Of a DNA stretch of 64,000 bases, positions 22,113 through 32,310 are shown in pieces (position 1 is the first letter of the stretch; every line of letters begins with the position of its first letter). The notes under the pieces are model-generated. The model had not been told where the DNA came from. It searched no databases and saw nothing but the letters and a program-made list of their open reading frames with translations. The position numbers were made by a program, and so were the translations under genes. This DNA is from Theristus sp. LFF4_11 (taxonomy: Eukaryota; Nematoda; Chromadorea; Monhysterida; Xyalidae): assembly GCA_030248135.1 (NCBI GenBank), contig JASANC010003706.1, forward strand, positions 61,462 through 125,461. The letters run 5' to 3'.

Positions 22113-23969
22113 GGGACGTGATTCCTTGCGCATTTACCATGCCGAAAAAATAAACAGAAGCGAACCGAACAGGCTGCTTACGAATCTGTACGACGAGGAG
22201 ACGGGCGAGGCGGACACGGAAAAGGCGATGCAGTTTCTAGCGAAATACGGGCTCATTCGAAACACCGTGCCATGCCCGTTGCACGGCGCCGGCTCTCTGA
22301 TGAAACTGATCAAGGACCCCGGCAATAAAGTCGATGGGTTTAGGTGAGCTGTCACTGTAAACCACGTACAACTCGCTGATTGGGTGAGTTTTGATTTGGT
22401 CGTACTGATTGAACAAGCCAGCATTCGATGCACCCAATCAGCATGGCAGATTCAAATGTCAAAATGCACGTTTTACAGTATGACACTACGAATGTACGCT
22501 CTGTTCCTGTTTTTATGGTAGCGAAATGCTACAGAGTGCAAAGCATAATTCAACTGGACTCTTATTATTGGAATTTGCACTTGGCTCGGCAGAACTTGCT
22601 GATTCAGCCGCAACCAGCTGCACAACTTCACCGGGTGTTCAGGTGGACATGCAAACAGAACAGCAAGACCGTGTCCCGATCGTTGCGCGACGGCAGCTAC
22701 TTCTGGAAGTCGAAGTTCACGCTGTCGCAGATGATCATGATCGTGTTCGCGTGGGCGACCGATCCGCTCGACCCGAGGCACCTCATTCGAAATGAGCACT
22801 TGGTTTCCGAGCGCACCCTAATCGATCATTACAATTATGCGAGGGATTTGATACAGGTCGGCTCGAATTGAAATGTGCTCTTTCGGTTGACTTTTGAGTG
22901 GTGCAGAAAGATTTAATGATGGGTTGTGTGGGGTCGAAAGCTACCGAAATCAAGATACGGCTTGGCTCAGATTGCTGATGCCCTCCAGTAAAGGTCGGTT
23001 TTTGGAGGCTGTCCATTCTGGTGCTGAGGACATCGGTCCACGAGACCCCTTCGACCCCTTCCATACACACTAAACCACCGGTGTTTGGTACCTTCGGGTT
23101 CCTGGAGCCAGTTGGGTGAACTACGAATTGAATTATTGTTTTTCAAATTTAGGAGTGGGCCGACCAATATCGCAGCGATCGACCGCTTGGTGGACCGGGC
23201 AAAATCGTGGAGATCGAAGAATCAATGTTCATGTTGGACAAGTATCACCGCGGCGTGAAACGTGACGCCACCTGGCTGTACGGTTTGGTTGAGCAGGACA
23301 CGAACGTGTTCGTTTTGGTGCCGGTTCGTTGAACTTGTTCTGTGTTTTTTTTAAATTTGTTATGCTGGTTACTCTGCATTGTGCGTATTTCATACATATG
23401 AACCTGCATTTACTGCAAACTTCACAACTCTTCGCAGCAGTTGTAAATGCATAGCTAACTGCTGTTAATGATTGCGCTAATACGAGCATACTTAAAACGA
23501 TTGGGTAATGATAGATGGGATGTGATGCACTAAACAACACCTGCCACGACTAGCCAGTCACTGTTATTCATTCAATCATCTATCACTACAGGTGGAGCAG
23601 CGGAACGCTGAAACGCTGCTGTCCGTGATCGAGCAATGGGTGCTGCCGGGCACCCGACTGACCAGCGATCTCTGGGCGTTGCCGCAGTACGGTGGCATTG
23701 AAGAGCTGCAGCAGAGGCTGGACGACGTCATCGAGGAGCAGCACGGCGCCGCCTGGCAGACGTACAGGATCGCGCTTGAGCGGCCGTCGGATCCGGAGCT
23801 GCAGAGGCGAAATGTCTGGACTCAGGTGAAGGCTGCGTTCAGGCGACAACTCGGCGCCAGCGAGCAGCTGTTCGAGACGTACTTCTATCAGTACATCTTT
23901 CGGCGACGCTTCTCGCCGATGGTCTTCAATCGATTCTGGTATTTCGTGCGCGAGTTCTTTCCGTTCTGA
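22111..23969 (+). CDS. Merlin/IS1016 (ISXO2-like) transposase-derived protein
   Basis: Four exons, 22111-22343, 22643-22856, 23153-23323 and 23592-23969, give 331 residues in an open frame. The order matches the ISXO2-like/Merlin family: an N-terminal helix ending AMQFLAKYGLI, a Cys-containing segment (CPLHG ... WTCKQ), a basic-aromatic stretch (RDGSYFWKSKFTLSQ), then the RNase-H-like core with VEIEES, WLYGLVEQ, LPGTRLTSDLW and an RRQLG...YIFRRR end. In the family the first catalytic Asp lies in VEIDE; here it is Glu 171. The second, in TSDLW, is kept (Asp 232). The usual N/IE..W segment before the last helix reads RRNVWTQVK, so the third acidic residue appears lost. No terminal inverted repeats were seen at its borders. 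A domesticated, probably non-catalytic gene is inferred. It could also be the 3' part of A2 (phase-2 join 21994 to 22173), but that acceptor is weak. Confidence 0.75.
22374..22441. repeat. Short inverted repeat in intron 1 of the Merlin-derived gene
   Basis: GCTGATTGGGTG and CACCCAATCAGC form the arms around a loop of about 45 bp. The GCTGATTGG core is the same as in the hairpin MITEs, so this may be a decayed relative. Confidence 0.55.
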
Positions 23970-24955
23970 CTTGTTGGCATTGGTGTGTATTTATACGATG
24001 TTACAGTTGTTCTTCGTTAAACGACTTGGTTTGTTGCCTCTTGGTTGATTGTGATTTTTTTTGTGGAGCGAATAAAATGATACTGTATGCAACGCCGTGA
24101 TGAGCGATTTGTTTTGTCGGTCGCGATTTTGTTGTTTCACCAACAATGGAACCAATGATGTGGTTCAGTTATCTGCGTTTTGTTTTTTTGAAAGGCTTAT
24201 AATGGATTCAAAAATTATGGTTCTTCCAGGACCGCTGAAAGTGTCGAGACAAAAAAAATGGATGCCTGGCCGGTTGGCGCGCAAATGTATGGTTTATTTT
24301 TTTGTTTGCCGACCTCCCTAAATGTCCACTAAAAGGTTGTCTGAACCTGAAATTGCATGAGCAATATGCGGTTTCCCAGGTATGCCTGCATACGCTGCCG
24401 TGCTGCTTGCGTTCCTCCAGCCTTCGGTCCCGCGCGGGGAGTTCAGCATTGAATGCTTAGTTCCCGCTCGGGAACTGATGAAAAATGCTCGGTACTGAAG
24501 CTACAGCGCACCACTGACAGCCATATTTCCACAAGCTAAATGCAGCAGTCGCATGTGCTGCATGTGTGTTCAATGGAGCATGAGTGAACCAAAGTCTGAA
24601 AATAAATCTGCACGCAACGAGTGTCTTGTGCGGCGTTAAGAATAAGATGTCACTTGTGAAATGAAGATTGCTTTCCGTGAAATGAAAAGAGAAAGAGCAA
24701 AGTAACTGCAAAAAGGGTGCAGAACACGTGTTACACAAAAACGTAAAAAGATAGTGCTGTTATTTTTTCTTACTAAGCAACGATGCTTACTGTCCGCGTG
24801 CGAACCAAAGCTGGCAAGAACAAAACAGAGTATCGTGATCATTACGTCGTTTATCGTGATCGTGACATCCCCTTTAGTACGACCGAATACCAGGCATGAA
24901 ACTTAGTCGGACACAACCTACTGAGTGCACCATGATTGTGTGATTGCCGCCATAG
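23970..24955. other. Intergenic region before B3
   Basis: No supported coding exon, though the missing first exon of B3 should lie here. Candidate ATG frames do not give the acidic leader seen in B1 and B2. The sequence is otherwise unremarkable. Confidence 0.4.
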
Positions 24956-27900
24956 GCGTTGCTGTTTCACGGAGTGTTCGTGCGTGCTGCCGGGTGAGGA
25001 TGAGGCACGTGACCACTTGTCGGCCGTGCACATGCCCCACTACACACCCTACTCGTGCAGTGTCACCGGGTGTCCGGTGCGAACGACCACTGAGAAGCTG
25101 CTGATGTTGCACGCCAAGTTTAGGCATCGCGGCCGATCGACCGAGCAAATGGTGAGCGGTGCTGATGTGGCAGACTATGAAGTTTTATTGGTCGAAAACA
25201 GTGCACTCTCTTAGAAGCTCGTAATGTTACACGCTCAGAAATGAACGCGCGCGCGAACACAGTAGATCAGGAGTGTGGTTACAGGCATCGTTTTTTGATA
25301 TATTTGAGCAAGTGAACAACGTTCTGTGAATGGCATCGTAGCACCACTATGAAGCGGCTTTAACCTATTCGGTCTCCGAATTTCATGCTGTTCATACAGT
25401 TTTATCGGAGTTTCCTGCTTTTTCACGAAATGAAAGGGATGGATGGATGGAACCATTGTAAGATGCGCTGATATCAGCACCTTGTACCAATGGTCTGCTT
25501 TTTGGTTTCAGTTTATCTCTTTCTCAATTTCAGGTCATCTACAAAGGTGACGAGACACAAGAGGAGCGACTGTTCAACTTGCTCGACTCGATCATGACAG
25601 GCTCCGCCTCGACAAACAGCAGCAGCAGCCAAGCGCAGTCAGCGATTTCCGTTTGCAGCTCCAGCGTTGCCACAAGCCCGCAGCAGGTGGCCGCATCAGT
25701 GTCCAACAACGGCGCCAGCGACAGCGTTCCAACGACTCCAATTCAGGTGGCAGCTAGCTCGAGCTCGCTCGTGAAAACCGAACCCACTGAAGGGGTGCCA
25801 TTCTACACGCAAGCACCATTGTCGTCAGCACAACAACAATTCCTGCCTGCGCTCACCACGCCGCCACCCGCCAATAATGGCGGCTTTTCGGAAAACGTGG
25901 CTGCATTGTTCGAAAGCGCGCCGACCAATCAGCGTGCACTCGGTGAATCGTTACGCCAACAGGAGACAGCCGGCGATCCGGGTTGGTGTTTTTTTTGGGC
26001 CGATGCATGTAGCTGAGTGGTATCAGTTACAGAATTATCAAGTGATCGTCAGCGATTTTGAGTTGGAGAGTCGATTGCGTTCATGAGCAGCTGGTGTTGC
26101 AACGGTGTGCCACGTTCGATTGTGCGCTCTGCAGTGTCCTCGATCCTCGCCAAACAACTGCAACGAGCGACGAGCGAACTGGAGCGCGCACAGCAGGACG
26201 CCCAGCGTTTGCACGCCGACAACCGCCGACTCGCAGCGGAGAACGACACACTGCGCGTGCAGCTGAACGACGCCAAGATACAGCTGCTGCAGTACCAACG
26301 GATGAACGTCGCGCCGCGGTTGAGTGAGACGCCGCCGGTGGCGCTGCCGAGAAGCGAGCAGAGCTGCTCGGCGATTCAGGAGGTCGTGCCGGAGCTGATG
26401 CCGCCGGCGGCACTGCAGCAGCAGCCGGACGTGCCGACGGCCACCATCGAGGAGCACAACGCACGTCCGATCGTCATCGCCGACTCCGTGCTCGACACCA
26501 TCGGCCACAGCATCTACCAGCCGCGGCGTCGCAATTTCTACTCGCGAAAGGCGGAGCGATCCGAGATGGCCGATGCGGCCGAGGCAGCCGGCCTCGACCA
26601 CCCGAAGTTGACGCCGGCGCCGCGCACGGTGTGGTGGGCGTGTGGGCGGGCTGCTTGAGGTTTTCGTTGGGAGGTAACCGGCGGCAATCCACAGCACACA
26701 AATAAAATGTTTGTTGTCTGCAGAATTTGGCGCAACAGGCGCACGACATGCTGAACGAAGAGGACAAGTTCGACTTTTCCAAGCAGTGGTCGAGCGAGAA
26801 ACTGCGGGTGATGCCGAACATGCGACTGAAACTGCTGGAAATCAGTCGGGTGCCGTTGACGGAGGAGAGGATCACTGGTGGGGTGGGCCTTGTGCGGGTT
26901 GTCGTGCAGTTGAAATACTGTTCAAGGGGGCATATCACTAAAATAAATTATTACCAGGAGAGGCCACCCGTTTTCTGACTTTATGTATGTTGAAGTGTTT
27001 TCGAAGTGAACGGGGCTTCCAATTGCATGATTTGGCTGATTTATCTGGAAGAGCGTGCATTTTGCTCCGAGCAGTTTGTATCAGTTGAAGTTTTTAATAG
27101 GAGCGTTTTTTGTTCTTCAGCTATGATCACCGCATTCTGGCATAACCGTCGCAAAGATCTACGGTATGACAGTAATCCAGACTTGAAGAATCGTGATCTG
27201 ATGAAAAGCTACAGTCTGAAACGTAGAAAAGCGGTTCGTTCATGACGCTGTTTTATTATTTCGAGTTTATTCCGTTCACATTTTTCAAGTTTTCAACCAA
27301 CGATGCCTTTCATGACGTTTCTGTTTTTGCCTCTCCAGAAGCTAGATCGCCGCAAGACCGCCTACCGTGTGATGTGGACGGAGATGAACAGAAACAAAAA
27401 GCGACAGGATTTCCCGTTGCATCGATCCGAGATGATTCGTGCGAGAAAGTCGCTCGCAATCTGCTACACGAGCGAAGATGAGGAGCAACTGGTACGAATG
27501 GGTGGATAGGGATGGGACGAGACGAGACTCTTTGTGAACACAACTTTCTCTCGCGAGCTGTTTCGCTGTGTTGTTTTTTTTGCTATTTTACTCTTTTCCA
27601 TCCATTTTGCTTTGCGAAAAACAAGGATTGAAGGCTTTTCCGATTGAAAAACAAGGCTCTTCCGATTGAACTGTATGAACCGCTTGCGATACGGCGACCC
27701 GTAAATATTACGCCCTGCTCTGCCCTGCCCAGGGACCTGACCTTTTAGGTTTTAGGTTTTGACCTTTTTAACATCTATTATCATAAAACGGATCGGATTT
27801 ATTCCTCGTACCACGGTTGTAATTTGGCAATCGCCAATTGCAATGTTCGAGAAAAAAATGTTTCCCAGGACTCGTCAGCGATGTCCGACTCCGCCGGCAG

Positions 27901-28475
27901 CGGCCTGTTGGGTGCGATGTCGAAATACGGACGCAAGAAGTGGCGCACGAAGCGGTTAGCGTGGGAGTCGCCGGCGCTGGCGCGAATCAAACGAGGACTC
28001 GACGCGTACTATGTGCAGTAAGCGGGAAGTGGGGGAGGCTGCTTTTGTGTGCGGTGTGTCCCGTGGAGAAAATGGCAGCATCGTTTCATGGTGGCACGCC
28101 ACGGGTTGCTGCACTGTTTTTGTGAGTTCTGGACTTGGCTCAACTGACTCATTCGGCAGAATTTCAGTGGGTTCGCCGAAATATCAGTCGGTCAAAACCG
28201 AATGCTCAGCACAATTGCGCAGAATTCGCTCCGACCGCGGCGCTGCGGCGAACCTACCGATCAAGGACCACCAGTCGCCGTTCTCCGATCTGCCGGCGCC
28301 GACGACAGCCGAGGACTGGATGACGTTGGACACGTTCGACGGTGCCACCACGTTGGTGACGCTGGAAGGCGACGACGACGATCAGCTGGCGCTGTTGCAG
28401 CAGAAGCGGCAGATGCACGACGGCGACAGTGGCGCCAGCACGATGCACTTTGCCTCGTTGGAGTCGTTCTATTGA
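24956..28475 (+). CDS. Type B zinc-finger / coiled-coil protein B3 (first exon not found)
   Basis: Eight exons join to about 674 residues: 24956-25151, 25534-25981, 26135-26628, 26724-26877, 27121-27233, 27339-27491, 27869-28017 and 28160-28475. The first listed exon starts in phase 2, so a 5' exon is missing. Both fingers lie in one exon (CVLPGEDEARDH, HYTPYSC, then HAKFRH); the intron that splits them in B1 and B2 is absent. Next come a Ser/Gln-rich region with VKTEPTE, a coiled coil of about 45 residues with regularly spaced leucines (bZIP-like, exon 26135), and charged exons paralogous to B1. The last exon contains SVKTE and ends acidic. Intron phases at three of the four matching downstream junctions agree with B1 (1, 0, 2). 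Function unknown; a dimerising chromatin or transcription protein is inferred. Confidence 0.68.
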
Positions 28476-28656
28476 TTCTTGCGATTCAGCACGGTATTGT
28501 GATCGATTGTGTTTGCTACTCAATGCATTCGCACCTTATGTTATGTGTTATTTTGGCTCCGAGATTCAATGCGCGCATAGATAGATAAACAGATTCATGC
28601 ATGACGCGGGAATTCAAAATTGGCAAAGGGAACCGAGTCCCCTAAACATAACACGA

Positions 28657-29697
28657 TATCTAAAAATGCGGGAGACGCATATAAAAGGAGGAATATGGCC
28701 TTATGTAAGCAGTGAAAGACTTGGCTCGACAACGCTTTTCAAGTCTCTGATGTGGTACACACGGATACAAGTACATAAGAGTCATATTTTTGCGCCGCGT
28801 TTGTTGTTTAAAAGCTTGCTGAAAAGCGTAAAAACTTTGAAGTTATCTAGATATTTTTCAATTGTCCTCTTCAGTTTAGTCTAAAATCACATCATGTGCG
28901 AAATTCTGTACAGCATGGCCGAATAAATGAGGCAGTCCATCAAGGCGGGATTAGTCGCTGACTAGGAGTTGTCTTTTTCAAAAATGCCAACATAATTTCC
29001 AATCATGTGTGCAAGGGAGAAAGAATGAACAGAATAATACGGATAATCCATTAGTTAAAAAAAACGCGTCAAATTTGGCATACAATTTGGTTTCTGAACT
29101 TCTTTTTCTTTCATTCAAAATTCGCGCGCTCCTTGCACCCTGAAAAAAACTGCCATGTTTAATCGGCTATACTGTAAATTCTGTGCAAAAAACAGAAACA
29201 TCAGAGATTGCAAAACATTGCTGCATGTAGCTTTATCGTTGTTGGTGACGTACGCACCGCTGTGCATACAGCAGCACCAGTGCAAAAAGTGTTGTCTTCC
29301 GTTGATTTTCACCCTTTTTACCAAACTCTTGTGACAGGATAAACCGGTCAGTCATTGCCTTTGCCACAGAAGGACACCTTGCGTTCCCAATGCCTCTGCG
29401 ATACACTTTGTGCAAACCAGTGTCAGCGATCTAAAGTCTGATCGTTATTTTAGTAGTTTTAGAGGTCGCTAAAAGCTAGAAAAAAGCAAATGTGAAAGTT
29501 TCATTTGTCTACAATGTACGAGGGTTGCCACTTGCAACCGAAATAAAAAATAAACGGCGCAAAAATATGACTCTTATGTACTTGTATCCGTGTGTACCAC
29601 ATCAGAGACTTGAAAAGCGTTGTCGAGCCAAGTCTTTCACTGCTTACATAAGGCCATATTCCTCCTTTTATATGCGTCTCCCGCATTTTTAGATAAT
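28657..29697 (-). mobile_element. TIR element, right copy (inverted)
   Basis: The same 150-bp terminal inverted repeats as at 5257-6491. The interior, for example the segment near 29,360-29,460, is the reverse complement of 5,930-6,030. No nested MITE is present, which explains the shorter length. Confidence 0.82.
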
Positions 29698-29699
29698 AT

Positions 29700-31135
29700 T
29701 CTGACTTTTACATAAGCCCCAAAGGTCGGACCAAAATCACAATACGTTGGTCACACATTCTTCTAAACCCCGGACAACTCAGGTTTTTCATTTTTCGTTT
29801 TTAGGCCAATTTCGTCTATGCTATTTTTACGGCCGATTCGCCCAAAATCGTCACGATTCAGTACCTAGAATTGCTCACATAAGAAAACTGACCCAAAAGC
29901 CGTGATCGGCGCAATGAATTACCATGGAAAACACCGATTTCTTGTTTTTCATTTCTAGACCGGTTTCACTAAATTCCACTGCCGATTCGCCCCAAATCGT
30001 CACGATTCTGTAACTAGAGTTGCTCACTTGAAAAAACTAACACAAAATCCGTGATCAGCGCATTGAATTACCCTGGAAAACACCCTTTTCTTATTTTTCG
30101 TTTCTGGACCGATTTCGCCAATTTCCACGGCCGATTCGCCCGAAATCGTCACGGTTCAGCATCTAGAGTAGCTCACGTAAGAAAACTAACCAAAATCCGT
30201 GATCACCGCATTGAATTACCCTGGAAAACATCTTTTTCTCGTTTTTCGTATCCGGATTGATTTCGCCAATTTCCACGACCGATTCGCCCGAAATCGTCAC
30301 GATTCAGTATCTAGAGTTGCTCACATAAGAAAACTAATCAAAAATCCGTGATCAGCGCATTGAATTACCATGGAAAACACCCTTTTCTTGTTTTTCGTTT
30401 CTGGACCGATTTTGCCAATTTCCACGGCCGATTCGCCCGAAATCGTCACGATTCAGAATCTAGAGTTGCTCACGTAAGAAAACTAACCCAATATCCGTGA
30501 TCAGCGCATTGAATTACCCTGGAAAACATTTTTTCCTTGTTTTTCGTTTCTGGACCGATTTCGCCGATTTCCACGGCCGATTCGCCCGACATCGTCACGA
30601 TTCAGCATCTAGAGTTGCTTGCATAAAAAACTAACCCAAAATTCGTAATCAGCGCATTGAATTACCCTGGAAAACACCCTTTTCTTATTTTTCGTTTCTG
30701 GACCGATTTCGCCAATTTCGACGGCCGATTCGCCCGAAATCGTCACGATTCGGTATCTAGAGTTGCTCACGTAAGAAAACTAACCCAAAATCCGTGATCA
30801 GCGCATTGAATTACTCTGGAAAACACCCTTTTCTTGTTTTACGTTTCTGGACCGATTTCGCCAATTTCGACGGCCGATTCGCCCGAAATCGTCACGATTC
30901 GGTATCTAGAGTTGCTCACATAAGAAAACTAACCCAAAATCCGTGATCAGCGCATTGAATTACACTGGAAAACATAGTTTTCTTGTTTTTCATTTCTGGA
31001 CCGATTTCGCCGATTTCCACGGCCGATTCGCCGGAAATCGTCACGATTCAGCATCTAGAGTTGCTCACGTAAGAAAACTAACCCAAAATCCGTGATCAGC
31101 GCATTGAATTACTACGGACTAGACCTTTTTCCTAT
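29700..31135 (-). repeat. 148-bp satellite, right block (inverted)
   Basis: About nine monomers with a period of about 148 bp, reverse complement of the left blocks (CCGATTCGCCCGAAATCGTC, TTGCTCAC). The junction with the TIR element carries the same joining sequence (AATATTCTGACTTTTACATA) as the left package. Confidence 0.88.
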
Positions 31136-32310
31136 TATTTTTCGTAGCTCAGACAAAATTTGTAAGAGTGAAAACTGATACTCAGTCAAAATGCTACGAA
31201 CTTTCAAAAATGCACAATTTTAACTCAAAAAAGTGCCCGGGCAAAAAAATAAACTAAATTTTCAGAAAATACGGATGAAATTACCCTAGGAAACATTTTT
31301 GTTCAACTGTGAAAGTGTCCCAGCTAAAAATTGAAAGGGCGAACACTTGAAACCAGGTAAAAACCCTTCGATTTTTGAAAAATGCCCATTTTTTACCCAA
31401 AAAGTGGGTCAGGGCAAAAAATTAACCCAATTTTCAAAATCTCCAGGTAAAATTACCCCAGGAAACATTTTTGTTTGACTGTGAAAGTGTCGCAGGTAAA
31501 AATTGAAAGGGCGAACACATATGATTACATACCAGAAAAAAAAATAGAAACAAAAATAAGTAACATAAATTTCAGAATAGGTTTTTCGTGTCTACAGCGT
31601 ATGAAAAGTTGTCCGATAAAAATTTTTTCGCGGCTCCAAGCACAACTTTGGGTGTTCGTTTCGTGTGCACAGGAGCAGGTTTGTAGCTTATACTATGCTC
31701 GCCCATATGCGTGATGCGCTGTCCGCTCGCTGGCGCTCGCTCGCGCATCCGCATGATTGAAGCCCCATAATGCCGCAAATCGCAAAGCTTGCCCATGTCG
31801 CCAGCGAGCGCACCGTGTTGCGACAGCCGCATCATGTGCCACCAGTTGCATACTGTCGCACGTGGGTAGGAAATGAGTTGCAGGCTTTATATTTCATCCT
31901 TCATTGTTTTTTTGTCGTTTTAGTTTTTGAAAAACATTCGTAATTTGTTTTGCACCTGACTGACTGTAAATAGTTGTGCCAGTATTGCATATTCTTGTGG
32001 TAGCGTTTTCATGTTTTACAATATCACATTCCATTGAGTATCACATTGAGTTTCGAAGTTTGTCTTGTTTGAATTATTCATACGTTTCGTTTTATGTCAC
32101 GACAATGTTTGTTCACAAAAAATAAAATCTTACAATAATTCAGTGTTTCTTGGTTCACTAAATGCACAATGTTCAAACGCGTGACCACCATGCGCATCGC
32201 GGCTGTTACACTTGAGGTTATTTTGAATTTCAACTCAAACAAGTTTATGGCTTTTTTGCGTTTTATAGCTGTAAAATTTTTGAACAGACAACAACAACAA
32301 CACAAAAAAC
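31136..32310. other. Intergenic region with a 178-bp direct duplication
   Basis: AAACATTTTTGTT...TGAAAGTGTC...AATTGAAAGGGCGAACAC occurs near 31288 and again near 31466, so about 1.3-2 units of a 178-bp repeat are present. A CGCTCGCTGGCGCTCGCTC block lies near 31,725. No gene is seen before the RIOX1 start. Confidence 0.6.

Noticed and set aside
2180..31135. Polinton/Maverick or other giant self-replicating element
   Set aside because: No polymerase, integrase, capsid or ATPase genes occur between the inverted packages.
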